NCBI GenBank assembly: GCA_964016985.1
Contig: OZ024823.1
Coordinates: 42,008,264-42,072,263, forward strand
Direction of reading: 5' to 3'
DNA length: 64,000 nt
From: Anodontia alba
Lineage: Eukaryota > Mollusca > Bivalvia > Lucinida > Lucinidae
The notes below the pieces were generated by a model. It had not been told where the DNA came from and ran no database searches. It was given only the letters and a program-made list of their open reading frames with translations. Positions 33,829 to 44,414 of the stretch are shown piece after piece. The stretch's first letter is position 1, and every line of letters starts with the position of its first letter. The position numbers and the translations under genes are program-made.

Positions 33829-34104
33829 TGGGGGTGGTCGGGTGGTGTGACGATGTCACCGGGGCGGCCAACTGATATTGGCTTACAGTTGGGCTGGGTC
33901 TGCTATCCTTGTAGCAGGTAAGTAGAGGGGGAATGTTTTTATTTCTTCTGTTTCTTTCTTTTCATTCCTGTTCCTCTTTCTTCCCTGTTCCTCTCTTTCA
34001 TCTCTTCTACTATCTCTTCTATCTCTTTTCTCCCTTTCTCTGGGAGACGACACAAAATGACCCACAAGGGTTGACGTGTCGTTGAACCCCAACACAATCA
34101 ATCA
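33829..34104 (+). repeat. SINE2 copy, uninterrupted, with perfect target duplication
   Basis: GGGGTGGTCGGGTGGTGTGA (A-box-like TGGTCGGGTGG) to GACGTGTCGTTGAACCCC, AACACAATCAATCA. A perfect 13-bp duplication ATCAAATTCAGCA lies at 33816-33828 and 34105-34117. No convincing B box was seen, so promoter type is open. This copy defines the empty form of the split SINE2 at 11028. Confidence 0.9.
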
Positions 34105-34131
34105 ATCAAATTCAGCAGATTTAAGGTTAAA

Positions 34132-34305
34132 TATACCTCTGGGCTTATTCAGTAGATGACAAATTGATGATATTTTTCATATTTTTTCCAGAAAACATTT
34201 GCATCAAATGCCAAATCCTATTTTCTGGGAAAAAATAGGATTCAACATATTTCAGTATGTCGTCTGCTGAAAATTTAACACAGAGTGCTAAGCTTGAACT
34301 GATGG
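34132..34305. repeat. palC MITE
   Basis: CTCTGGGCTTATTCAGTAGA, TTTTTTCCAGAAAACATTTG, then GTCGTCTGCTGAAAATTTAA, CACAGAGTGCTAAG. Confidence 0.7.
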
Positions 34306-34425
34306 TAAGCTGTCATGGGTAAACTAATGTCAATTAATAGTAGAAAACAGATTTACTTAGCTGTTGATGTAACAGCTTGAAGGAGAGCTTTCCAGGAGCT
34401 ATCTGAACCATACTATAATTAAAAT

Positions 34426-34600
34426 TTCCAGCAGACAACATTTTGAAATATTTTCTTATTTTTCTCAGAAAACAGGTATTGACATTTCATGCAAATTGTC
34501 TCCAATTTGCATGAAATGTCAAGCCTGTTTTCTGGAAGAAATAAGAAAAAATGTCAATTTGACGTCTGCTGAATATATCCATAGAGTGGTAAAGGTTAAT
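34426..34600. repeat. palC MITE
   Basis: TTCCAGCAGACAACATTTTG, TTGACATTTCATGCAAATTG, TCTCCAATTTGCATGAAATG, ending ATAGAGTGGTAAAGGTTAA. The 34330-34420 flank (TTTACTTAGCTGTTGATGTA, ACAGCTTGAAGG) recurs at 34615-34670. Confidence 0.75.
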
Positions 34601-34689
34601 TAAGGGAAGAAAACAGATTTACTTAGCTGTTGATGTAACAGCTTGAAGGACAGTTTGCCAGGAGCCATCTGAATACGATACAGAAGATA

Positions 34690-35005
34690 CTGTAATTAGC
34701 CCTTGATGCAAACACAGTTTAAATATCAGCAGACGACTTTTGATTTTTTTTTATTGTTTTTACCTGAAAATAGAGCTTGGCAGTTAATGCAAATGATTGT
34801 CGGAGACTTGCAGTTTTTCCTCTGGTATTACATTTTTAGCCCTTTAAGCTTAGCTGATATGCTGGGTAAAAATTTCAGCAGAAGACCTTTTGATTTTTTT
34901 CCCCAGAAAACAGTTTTTGGCATTTCATGCAATTGTCTCCAGTAGAGAATATGCATGAAACGTCAAACCCTGTGTTCTGGGAAAAATAGGAAAAGATATC
35001 ATCTT
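34690..35005. repeat. Two palC copies in series
   Basis: A left-half copy (34720-34830: CAGCAGACGACTTTTGAT, CTTGGCAGTTAATGCAAATG) is followed by a fuller copy from TATGCTGGGTAAAAATTTCA (34858) to GGGAAAAATAGG (34990). Confidence 0.6.
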
Positions 35006-35042
35006 GCCTTGCTGAATAAATTAAGATGCCATGCCCACTTTT
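35006..35042 (-). repeat. palA MITE stub
   Basis: TTGCTGAATAAATTAAGATG, CCATGCCCACTT, then broken by HTE end sequence. Confidence 0.6.
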
Positions 35043-35214
35043 ATGCACCATTAACTGTCCTGCCCATATATTCTTCTTCAAAACTAAGAACTGCTTCAAT
35101 GATGATCCTTTCATTAGTTGTAATGATAGGATTGGAAAAATGTTACATAACATCTGCATATTGCAGTGGCTGTGTCACTCAGGTGAGTGAGCCATGGCCC
35201 GTGGGCCTCTTGTT
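35043..35214 (+). mobile_element. HTE end fragment
   Basis: GCACCATTAACTGTCCTGCC to GAGCCATGGCCCGTGGGCCT, CTTGTT. Confidence 0.65.
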
Positions 35215-35263
35215 AGGGTATTGCTTTAGCTTTGTATCCGGTTTGTGAGTCTGTTCATCATAA

Positions 35264-35468
35264 AACCCTTAGGTTTCCAGCCAGTCAGATTATTTGATTT
35301 TAGTTTCCAGCCAGTCAGATTACTTGATCCGAGTTTTTGATAGAAATTCACATATTTAATGACAAACAGTGCAGATCCAGATCAGTTGGCTTCTGAAGAA
35401 GCCAATTGATCTGGATCTACACTGTTTGCTAAGATAGGACATGTTGTGTTCAGCAAGAGAAGGATTAA
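35264..35468 (-). repeat. palA MITE with a 29-bp left-side duplication
   Basis: GTTTCCAGCCAGTCAGATTA then TTTGATT occurs, then again TTACTTGATCC. The hairpin and AGCAAGAGAAGGATTAA end are intact. Confidence 0.8.
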
Positions 35469-35507
35469 GGGAAGAAAACAGATTTCCTTAGCTATTGAAG
35501 GAGAGTT

Positions 35508-35712
35508 TACCATATTTATTTGGACAGACAGGCCTGAGCAAACAGTGTAGACCCGGATGAGAGGCCCCAGATTGTGGAGTCTCATCAGGGTCTAGCCACT
35601 CATCCAGCAATTTTAGACACAACATCAGGTAGTAAATTGTACTTGTTCAAATTTTAGAACAAGTAGGGTAAGGATTTGAAGTGTCTGAATACATAAGGTA
35701 AATATAATACTT
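35508..35712. repeat. palF MITE, full length
   Basis: TTTACCATATTTATTTGGAC, GACAGGCCTGAGCAAACAGT, hairpin, CCACTCATCCAGCAATTTTA, AATACATAAGGTAAATATAA. The inverted TTTACCATA / TAAGGTAAA ends are visible. Confidence 0.75.
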
Positions 35713-35929
35713 TAACCCTTGTCCTGCTGAATAAATTAAGATGCCACTCCCACTTTTAATTTTCAGCCAATTATCAGCGAATCAGATTACTTGATCCGGA
35801 TTGTTGCTATAAATTCACATACTTAATGGCAAACAGTACAGATCCAGATCAGTTGGCTTCTTCAGAAGCCAACTGATCTGGACCTACACTGTTTGCAAAT
35901 ATATCTGGGTTCAGCAGGACAAGGGTTAA
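35712..35929 (-). repeat. palA MITE, complete
   Basis: A small duplication (CAGCCAATTATCAGCGAATC) lies in the left side; hairpin intact; GCAGGACAAGGGTTAA end. Confidence 0.9.
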
Positions 35930-36119
35930 TTAATCTTTGATACACACACTGTTTAAATATCAGCAGACGTCATTTGAGTTTTTTGTTGTTTTATTTTCAC
36001 TTGAAAATAGTGAAGATGGCTGTTGGAGATTCACAGTTTTCCTAGCATACCCTTATTTTTACCAAGTTTCCCAATGGAAAAATCTGGTTATTAGAATGAT
36101 GAACATGGTCTTGTCTGAA

Positions 36120-36750
36120 GCATAACTTGGAAACAGTTCGAAATATTTCAATGATACATATGGTAGTATTATAGACTAGGGCCAGGCGGAGTGTCATGTA
36201 CAAGAATAACAACTCGTATGTTTTTTGTTTTTTTCTAGTTATCCCTCCTATGCGCCGTCCGACTGGAGACCAGGAGGTCGCGGGTTCAACCCCCGCCGAG
36301 GTCGGCAACATTCTTTCGTGGAGATTGATCATGAAATATTTTCTACGGTCATTCTCTCCCTTCCGCTGATTCAAGAAGGGCAGTTGTCAGTTTCTGGTGA
36401 AAGAATGTGCACAATACTGGTTAACCGCTTAGAGGACTAAGTCTGCCCATTAAACGTGTGGTTAGGTAAACTGACCGCGCTCGACATGACCCCAGTGGGT
36501 TGACTGGGCCGTTAAACCTCAACACAAAGAAACTAGTTATCCCTCCTTTTATACTTTTTTTACGTTTTTAGTCTATAACTTGGAAACCATTTGAAGTATT
36601 TTAATGATATTGGTCGGAGTATAGAATAGGGTGAGGCGGAGTATCATATTCAAGAATTTCAGGTCTCATGTTTTTTGTTTTCCAGTAATTCCTCTTTTAT
36701 ATTGAACTTTTTTTTTTGTTTTCAATCAATTACTCAGAAACCGTTTGAAA
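36120..36750 (+). repeat. Tandem array block carrying SINE1
   Basis: AACTTGGAAAC, AAATATTTCAATGATA, GGCGGAGTGTCATGTACAAG, GTTATCCCTCCTTTTATA; two to three units around the SINE1 at 36250. Confidence 0.65.
36250..36532 (+). repeat. SINE1 with perfect 15-bp target duplication
   Basis: It begins inside the tRNA-like part (ATGCGCCGTCCGACTGGAGA, CCAGG). It has a clear B box GGTTCAACCCC (36282-36292) and ends GTTGACTGGGCCGTTAAACC, TCAACACAAAGAAA. The duplication CTAGTTATCCCTCCT is at 36235-36249 and 36533-36547. It lacks the A-box part present in the copy at 38755, so it is 5'-truncated by about 25 nt. Confidence 0.95.
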
Positions 36751-36753
36751 TAT

Positions 36754-37890
36754 GTTCCCCCTACCTACCGAAGGGTGCGGGGACATATTGTTTTTGGGAC
36801 GGATCCTGTTGGTGTTGTTGGCATCGGCTTTGGTGTTAAACTTCCTGTGTGCTCTGTAATTTGAATACCCTTTGAAATATTTTGATGATACTTGGACGAC
36901 ATTTCCCATACAAGAATGACAACTCTGACTTTCTTACTTTGGAGTTGTCTCCCTTTGTTTTGTTTGAAATAGATTTCGTGTCCACTCTGTAACTCGAATA
37001 CCCTTCTGAATATTCTGATGATACTTGGTAGAAATGTAGACCAAAACAAGACAACATGTCAGGTTTAAGAATGACAACTCTGCCTTTCTTACTGTTGGCG
37101 TTATCTTCCTTTGTTATATTTGACAGTCATTATACAGTGATTTCATGTCCGCTGTGTTAGTAGAAAACTCTTTGGAATATTTTTATGATACTTTGTAAAA
37201 ATGTAGAACAGGACAACAAGATGAGACGACATGTTGCGTACAAGTATGACAGCTTTAGCTTTCTTACTTTTGGAGTTATCTCTCTTTGTTTTGTTTTTTA
37301 AATTGATTTTGTGTCGGCTCTGTAACTAAAATACCCTTTGGAATATTTTGATAGTATTTGCTAGAAGTATAGAACAGAATAAGACAACATGTTGCATACA
37401 AGAATGACAACTCTTGCTTTTTTACTTTTGGAGTTATCCCTCTTTGTTTTGTTTGAAATAGATTTTGTTGTGTCCGCTTTGGAACTCAAATACCATTTGG
37501 AATATTTTGATGGTACTCAGTAGAAATGTGGAACAGGACCAGACGACTTGTAGCATACAAGAATGACAACTCTGCCTTTCTTTTGGCTTTATCTGCCTTT
37601 GTCATATTTTTAATGATACTTGGTAGGATTATAGCATTGGGGAGGTGGAGTGTCATGTACAAGAATGACAACATTGATGCTTTTAGTTTTTTAGTTATCT
37701 TCCTTTTATATGAACTCCTTATGATTTCAGAAATAAGTTGAAATGTTTTAATGATGCTTGGTAGGATAATAGAATAGGGCAAGGCAGTCAGTTATGTGCA
37801 AGAATACCAACTCCCATGCTGTTTTAACCAGTTATTCCCCTTTTATATCAACATTTTTCATTTTCAGTCTGTAACCCGGTTGCCATTTGG
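36754..37890 (+). mobile_element. HTE with about 190-bp tandem core
   Basis: Start hairpin CCCCCTACCTACCGAAGGGT, GCGGGG, then about six units of AACTCTGACTTTCTTACTTT, TGGAGTTATCTCCCTTTGTT, TTGTGTCCGCTCTGTAACTC, AATACCCTTTGGAATATTTT and TTGGTAGAAATGTAGAACAG. Confidence 0.75.
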
Positions 37891-38360
37891 AAGATTCTTT
37901 GAAAAAATTGAAATAAAATTGGGACATTTTTTGTTAATTGAAATGATATTGGCATTTTATTTCCTAGGGAAGAAACCTAGATGATAAGGTCAGTTTCAAA
38001 AGAACTACGTGTGAGCTTATTGTCACATGTATTTTTTGTTCTTTTATTTTCTTTTGTTTTTTTATTGTCTCAGTTCTTTGTCAATGTAGAACATAAAAGA
38101 CATTTGAAAAATTTATTATCAAGTAACACTTACATATAAATAGTTTTCCAAGACAGCATGGGGTAGAAAAATAAAGGAATTCTAGCAGATGTAATAGACA
38201 CAGTTACTGTAGAACTTACTGGTGAAAAAAAAAACTCTTGATAAAAGAGCAATCCAGATAAATGTTTTTCTTTTTTCTCTGAGATACTACATGGTGTGAG
38301 AACTCATTAACCTGTCCAAATCTTAGGGTAGTTACATAATGAGAACTGACTTGTTTACCA
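37891..38360. other. Spacer, nothing recognised
   Basis: AT-rich, with no repeat family identified. Confidence 0.3.
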
Positions 38361-38557
38361 TTAACCCTTGTCCTGCTGAATAAATTAAGATGCCATGCCT
38401 ACTTCTAATTTTCAGCCAATCAGATTACTTGATCCAGATTGTTGTTATAAATTCACATACTTAATGGTAAACAGTGCAGGTCCAGATCAGTTGGCTTCTT
38501 CAGATCTACACTGTTTGCAAAGGAAGGTATATCTGGGTTCAGCAGGACAGAAGTTAA
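38361..38557 (-). repeat. palA MITE, arm partly deleted
   Basis: TTAACCCTTGTCCTGCTGAA; GGCTTCTTCAGATCTACACT shows loss of the GCCAACTGATCTG segment. Confidence 0.85.
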
Positions 38558-38750
38558 GGATTCATTCGTTTCACAGTTAAATGAAAACAGCAACACAAAG
38601 TGTTGGCTGAATGGCAAATAGTGAAGATCAAGATGAGCCTGTTTGATCTGGGCAACACTGTTTGCTCAGGCAGGTCAGACCGAATCTTTTGGATAGGAAG
38701 GGGAATGAGAATAAACTTGTTCACCATTAAGCATTCATTCATTTCACAGC
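38555..38750. repeat. Direct repeat pair around a palF-like hairpin
   Basis: GGATTCATTCGTTTCACAG with AAATGA (38558) and GCATTCATTCATTTCACAGC, TGAATGA (38731) flank GGCAAATAGTGAAGATCAAG...GGGCAACACTGTTTGCTCAG. Confidence 0.55.
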
Positions 38751-38756
38751 TGAATG

Positions 38757-39297
38757 AGGCCAGCCTTGATGGCTCAGTTGGATGCGTGTCCTACTGGTGA
38801 TGAGAATGTTGCAGGTGATCCCCACCAGGGCCCGGTTGTTCAAAGCGTCGTTAGCTTAACGAGCTCATTAAGGGTCATTTCGTTAACTGTTTTAGCGGAT
38901 TCAATATACAATATTCTGATGTTTTTTGCTGAAAAAATGTGATTAGCTTTTGCACTGCAAAAGCTATTCACATTTTTTCAGCAAAAAATATCAAAATATT
39001 TGCGTATCACTCGATGTAAATTTTAACGAATCGTTAACTAACGACATCGTTAGCTTTGAACAACTGGGCCCTGGTCTGAAAACATTCATTCTTGGAGTAT
39101 GATCATGAAATATTTTCTTCGGTTATTATCTGCCTTTCGCTGATTCAAGAAGGGCATTTGTAGTTTCTGGCAAAAGAATGTGCACAAATACTGGTTAACC
39201 ACTCAGAGGACTAAGCCTGCCCTGGAGAAGAATTTGGTTAAGTAAACTGACTGGCTCAACATGACCTTCATAGTGTTGACTGAGCTGTTAAACTTGT
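38757..39297 (+). repeat. SINE1 copy split by palI
   Basis: The 5' part includes an A-box-like TGGCTCAGTTGG (38770-38781) and B-box-like GGTGATCCCC. The 3' part resumes at 39073 (TCTGAAAACATTCATTCTTG) through AGGACTAAGCCTGCCC to TGTTGACTGAGCTGTTAAAC. Relative to 36250 the body is complete apart from the insertion. Confidence 0.9.
38829..39072. mobile_element. palI MITE, intact, inserted in SINE1
   Basis: Terminal inverted repeats GGGCCCGGTTGTTCAAAGC and GCTTTGAACAACTGGGCCC. Inner hairpin TTTTTTGCTGAAAAAATGTG, ATTAGCTTTTGCA and inverse. About 244 bp. Confidence 0.9.
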
Positions 39298-39785
39298 GCA
39301 TTGCACAGGCTGATCTGGGCTTTCATTGCCCACAAATACCATAAGACACCTTAACTCAAGGGGTGACTCAAATGTGTTATTTCTGTTTTTCTCAAAAATG
39401 ATGAAAAGACCGCCAACAAGCCTTAAAGCTATTTTAATATAAAATAAAATAAACAACAGTTTCTAATAAAGTCTCTGCATAATGCATGTTTTGTTATTTT
39501 CATTTAACTCTGAAATGAACAAATCCTTAGTAGTAAACAAGTTTGTTCTCTTTACCATAATTATCCAAAAGATCTGGTTATACCTGCCAGAGCAAACAGT
39601 GAAGATCTTGGCTTCCATTCTCACTTACAGAATTGTTGGTTGCTATAATATATTGACAGAGAAGGTCCTGATTAGACTGCATGGCTGTGCAGGTTGATCT
39701 GGGTCATTGCTATTTGGATATGACATAATGAACTTTTTTTCATGTTGTGATTTATTGAAATATATAGATATGAGCCACATCACAC

Positions 39786-39991
39786 CCCCTTATCATGCTG
39801 AATGAATTAAGATGACATGCCCACTTCAAATTTTCAGCCAATCAGATTACTTGATCCAGGATGTTGATATAAATTCACACACTGAATGACAAACAGTGCA
39901 GTTTCAGATCAGTTGGGCAAAAGCCAACTGATCTTGATCTACACTGTTTGCAAAGGCAGGGTATATCCTGGTTCAGCAGGACAAGGGTTAA
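39786..39991 (-). repeat. palA MITE, first of a four-element chain
   Basis: CCCTTATCATGCTGAATGAA to GCAGGACAAGGGTTAA. The final TTAA (39988-39991) is also the start of the next element. Confidence 0.85.
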
Positions 39992-40199
39992 ACTTAAAGC
40001 CCCTGGAATGAAAAAAAAAAGATGTTTGCAGAGAAAATAAGACCTTTTTCATGTGACATAGTTTACATGAAATTTAATCTTATTACTTTTTTTGTTTTTT
40101 GTTTTTTTTTTTTTGTTGTTTTTTTTTTTTTTTGAAAGAAAAAAATCGAAAAAGAAATGTTTTAGAATGTGATCTGCTCTATTTTGAATGGCACTTTAA
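39988..40199. repeat. palB MITE, second of chain
   Basis: TTAAACTTAAAGCCCCTGG to TTTTGAATGGCACTTTAA. A T-run lies at 40085-40132. Arms are diverged. Confidence 0.7.
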
Positions 40200-40389
40200 T
40201 GCTTAAAAGTGCTAATCACAACTGCAGCAGAAGACATCTTTTTGTATTTTTCAGAGAAAATAAGGTTTAGCTATTCATGTGAATTGTCTGCCAGGCAGAT
40301 AATTCACATAAAATGCCAGGTCTTACTGTCCCTGAAAATGATAAGATTGATAAAAATATGGTCTGCTGCATTTGTGATTAGCACTTTAA
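40196..40389. repeat. palB MITE, third of chain
   Basis: TTAATGCTTAAAAGTGCTAA to TGTGATTAGCACTTTAA. GTCTGCCAGGCAGA centre. Confidence 0.85.
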
Positions 40390-40583
40390 CCCTTGTCATG
40401 CTGAATAAATTAAGATGCCCACTTCTAATTTACAGCCAATCAGATTACTTGATCCGAGTTTTTGATAGAAATTCACATTTTTAATGATAAACAGTGTAGA
40501 TCCAGATCTACAGAGGCCAACTGATCTGGATTTACACTGTTTGCTAAGACAGGGCAACTTGTGTTTAGTAAGAGAAGGATTAA
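40386..40583 (-). repeat. palA MITE, fourth of chain
   Basis: TTAACCCTTGTCATGCTGAAT to AGTAAGAGAAGGATTAA. The hairpin loop is altered (CAGATCTACAGAGGCCAACT). Confidence 0.85.
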
Positions 40584-41639
40584 TAAATGTTTATGGAACT
40601 TTAGGGGTTATCACATGCACAAACAGTGAAAATCCAAAACAGCCTGGCTATCTAGGTAGTCTGGTCAGGACTTGTTGTCCAACTACAGAAACTTAGTACA
40701 CTATATTTTATTGGTTTTAAAAATAGAACGTGATTGTGTAGATTTATAAGTAATTTTGTGGTCATTCCGGAGCTTTGAGTTAAGCCCCTTTTGATATGAA
40801 TTGGTTCATTTATTGTTAGTGGGTGTTAGGGATTGAAATTGTTTTTCAAACAAGTTCTTGTACTTTATATCTAATGGTTTTTTTTTAACCTTTTGACATG
40901 CTATAGAATATGTTTTTGTTGCCCTAGAGAAGTTTTTTTTCTCTTTTTTCTTTCAACAAAGAAGTTTTGATATTTTTTTTCTTATTTCTCTATGAAGACA
41001 AATGTCATAAGTACTCTTAGCTTGAAACTCCTTTTATACAGAGCTGTACAATTTGCACTTTAAATATCATTCTTTACATATCAGTCTTTTTTCCCATAAT
41101 TTTACCCCCCACCACCCCCCACAGAGGTGAGGTAGAGGTGCAGTAGTTTTTGGTTTGGATCCTTCTGTGCGCAACATGTCTTGAGCTGGTTGGCAGATTT
41201 TCCGTCAGCCTTGCAGGGATACATATTTGGCTGATATGGCATTGATGACCTTGACCTCATTTTCAAGGTCAGCATGGGACAAATAATGTCAAATTTATGT
41301 ACGGTTTCTTCTGTGCACTGGTAGGCTGATTTTTATCACACTGCAGGGATACATTTCTAGGGCAACCATTAGAGCAAATCAATTTTGGTGGCCTTGACAT
41401 CATTTTCAAGGTCAGTACATAAATGGTCATTTTTCTATTTAATCTACACATTTTTGTTTGGATACGGCATGTTTGGGGTCCTTCAAACCATGTTATATCC
41501 AAAACTGCAATAATGAGCCATGTTATTCTGTCAGCTAACTTTTTTTTTTTTTAGAAAGGTGCAAAAATTGTGTCACACTATTGTTTTTTTTTTTTTTTTT
41601 TGTTTTTTTGTTGTTTTTTTTTGCTCATAATTATTAGAT
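40584..41639. other. Spacer with poly-T runs and a weak tandem pair
   Basis: AAGGTCAGCATGGG / AAGGTCAGTACATA and GCAGGGATACAT recur at about 41210-41430 (period near 140 bp). This suggests the remains of a tandem element. T-runs lie at 41540-41620. No exon was seen. Confidence 0.4.
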
Positions 41640-41772
41640 AGAGGAATAGTTACATTCCTTTTTCTTGATGAAAACATATGTTTAGGGTACTCATTAGAAG
41701 CACTTCATTGAGGTGCTTTTAATGAATGCCCACAACATATGCTTTTTGTAAGTTAATAAGAAAAATATCAGT
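41640..41772. repeat. palD MITE
   Basis: GAAAACATATGTTTAGGGTA, AAGCACTTCATTGAGGTGCT centre, CCCACAACATATGC. Confidence 0.8.
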
Positions 41773-41954
41773 ACATGTACTTATTAGTTGAAAATAAAAC
41801 AACAATTAAAAACACTTTTATCTGAAGCTATGTAGTGTGCTAAAGGGTAATATTGTTATCATTTCAGTTATCTAAATTAATTGCTAAAGCAGTGAAGTGC
41901 TCTGCTTCCTGGCAGGTGATTTTTTGATTGGATCAGAATCTGACCATATTAGGC

Positions 41955-42165
41955 TCTTAACCCGTGACCTGCTGAATTTAAGTGAAGCAGCCAGCATTTA
42001 AAAATATTTTCCCTGTTTTTCGCAGGAAAGAGGGCTTCATGTTTCATGTGACCCCTCTTCATGACATGGCGTGTCACCCATCATCTTCATATTTTCTCTA
42101 AAAAAAAAAAAAAAAAAAAAATAGAAGGAATGTGTCAGTGACACTCTGTTTCCTGCTTTCACCAT
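41955..42165. repeat. Degraded palindromic MITE
   Basis: TTAACCCGTGACCTGCTGAA palA-like start, then palC-like CAGCATTTAAAAATATTTTC, CATGTTTCATGTGACCCC...GACATGGCG and an A-run (42101-42121). Possibly composite. Confidence 0.4.
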
Positions 42166-42234
42166 CAGCATGCATATGTTAAAGAAAGTCCAAATCTTTC
42201 TTCACTGGAGACAGAATGATTAAAAACAAAAGAC

Positions 42235-42440
42235 TGTATTTACCCTAAATATTTGGGTACTTTATTTTACCATACTTTTGCTAAAAGAACAAATTTATAT
42301 TACCACACATTGATGAGTCAAAACACTGTTGGATGAGTGGCAAACAGTTAAGACCTGATCAGATGTCGCATTCCGTGGTATTGGATCTCAGTCTACATCG
42401 TTTGCTGCAGCCCATCCATCCAAATAAATACCATATTTGA
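42235..42440. repeat. palF MITE
   Basis: TATTTACCCTAAATATTTGG at left, GGCAAACAGTTAAGACCTGA, ATGTCGCATTCCGTGGTAT, CTACATCGTTTGCTGCAG. Confidence 0.65.
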
Positions 42441-42514
42441 CCTAATTACTGCACATACCCCTTAAAGTGCACAAACAAGCAATTCTGTAGTCTTCAGATT
42501 ACAGGCAGTGTACA

Positions 42515-42645
42515 TTTTTGTCTACTTCTTTATAAAGACATATGTTGTGGATACCCTTTTGAATTGCATCGACTTGTCGATGCAATTCAAATGAGTATCC
42601 CACAACATATGCTTTTATAAGGAAATCAGAAGAAGAAAAAAAGAA
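42515..42645. repeat. palD MITE, divergent loop
   Basis: AAGACATATGTTGTGGATAC; the inner arms TTGAATTGCATCGACTTGTC, GATGCAATTCAA differ from other palD copies. Confidence 0.8.
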
Positions 42646-42705
42646 ACACAAACATCGCATAAGCATCATTTGGTAAGTCCTTTGCTATTTTTTTTTTATT
42701 TTTTT

Positions 42706-43756
42706 AGCTCACCTGAGCTATGCTCAGGATGAGCTATAGTGATCACTTTTTGTCCGTCATCCGTTCGTCCGTCCATTAACATTTTCAAACAACTTCTCCT
42801 CTGAAGCCACTGAGCCAATTTTGCTCAAATTTCATATGAAGCCTCCTTAGGTTGGGGGAACGAAAGATTGCTAAAATTGTCATGGTCCATTGACCAAGGT
42901 GGCCGCAATGCCCATATATGGTAAAAACCTATAAAAATCTTCTTCTCCAGAACCGAGGATGCCTTGGGGCTGAATCTTTGCACAAATCATTGGGGACAGG
43001 AGATCTACCAAAATTGCTAAAATGACGGTCATACATTGACATTTGACCTTTTTACGGCGAGGTCAAGTTTGCGTCCCTGTGGATTTGTATGGGCTCCATA
43101 CATTTGTATGGGAAAAATGTTGAGAACTACAAATGACTTCTCCTCTGAAGCCGTTGGTCCAGTGTTGCTCAAATTTCAGGTGGAACCTCCTTGGGGCAGG
43201 AGAATGAAAGATTGCTAAAACAGTCGCAGTCCACTGACCAAGATGGCCGCCATGCCCATATATGGTAAAAACCTTTAAAAGTCTTCATCTCCAGAACCAA
43301 AAAAGCCCTTGGGCCTAATCTTTGCACAAGTCATCGTGAGCTGGAGGTCTACCACAATCTCTAGAATTATGATCCTACATTGACATAAAGAGCTAAAAAT
43401 AGAAAAAACCTTTAAAAGACTTCTCCTCCATGGCCAGTGGCCCAATTTTTATTTCCCTGCCACTGTGCTGTTTACATGTATAAAATCATGATTCTTCAGA
43501 AACCACTTAGCCAATTTCCACCAAATTTCACATTGATCCTACTGTTAACTGAAATGTGATTGAGTGTTTGTTCAAATGATCAAGCTCCATTGACTGTCAT
43601 GCCCATAATCATCTTCAAAACTAAGAACTGCTTAAATGATGATCCAGTCTTTTCAATAGTTGCGATAATAGGATTGGCAAAAATGTTGCATAACATCTGC
43701 ATATCTACAGTGGCTATGTTACTCAGGTGAACAAGCCGTGGCCCTTGGGCCTCTTG
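42706..43756 (+). mobile_element. HTE, AGCTCACC subtype, short core
   Basis: Hairpin AGCTCACCTGAGCTATGCTC, AGGATGAGCT; two units related to the 496-bp array; ends ACTCAGGTGAACAAGCCGTG, GCCCTTGGGCCTCTTG. Confidence 0.8.
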
Positions 43757-43775
43757 GGTTTTTTTGGGGTTTTTT

Positions 43776-43988
43776 TTAACCCTTGTCCTGCTGAACCCGG
43801 ATATGTCCTTTTTTGCAAACAGTGTAGATCCAAATCAGTTGGCTTCTGAAGAAGCCAACTGATCTGGATCTGCACTGTTTGCCATTAAGTATGTAAATTT
43901 ATAGCAACAATCCCGATCAAGTAATCTGATTGGCTGAAAATTAGAAGTGGGTGTGACATCTTAATTTATTCAGCAGGACAAGGGTTAA
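43776..43988 (+). repeat. palA MITE, complete
   Basis: TTAACCCTTGTCCTGCTGAAC; GGCTTCTGAAGAAGCC centre; GCAGGACAAGGGTTAA. Confidence 0.9.
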
Positions 43989-44192
43989 GTGTACCCTTAG
44001 TATAGGCAGAGAGTATAGGTAGGTTCAAATTTTACCACAAATTTTCCCAGTATTTTTGAAAAACCTAAGCACACAGTGCAGTAATTAGGTTGAATATGGT
44101 AAGGTAAATACAATATTTTGTCTGTCCAAATATTTAAGGTAAATACTGTATTGATTTCTCTGACTTTGAGGGCAATGAAAAAAAACTTCATG

Positions 44193-44414
44193 TTAACCCT
44201 TAAAGCGCCAAGCAAAATTTGCAGCAGATGATAATCTATTAAATTTTCATTTTTTATTTTTCAGAGAAAACAAGTCTTGATATTTCATGTGAATCATCTG
44301 CTTGGCAGACGATTCACATGAAATGTCAAGACTTGTTTTTTTTTTTTTTTTTCTGAAAATAAAATAAAAAAAATTGTCGTCTGCTTTAATTGTGATTGGC
44401 GCTTTAAGGGTTAA
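44193..44414. repeat. palB MITE, complete
   Basis: TTAACCCTTAAAGCGCCAAG; hairpin CATCTGCTTGGCAGACG; TTGGCGCTTTAAGGGTTAA. Confidence 0.95.

Noticed and set aside
36250..36310. tRNA gene
   Set aside because: The B box is good, but the sequence is the head of a SINE with target duplications and lacks the 5' half of a tRNA.
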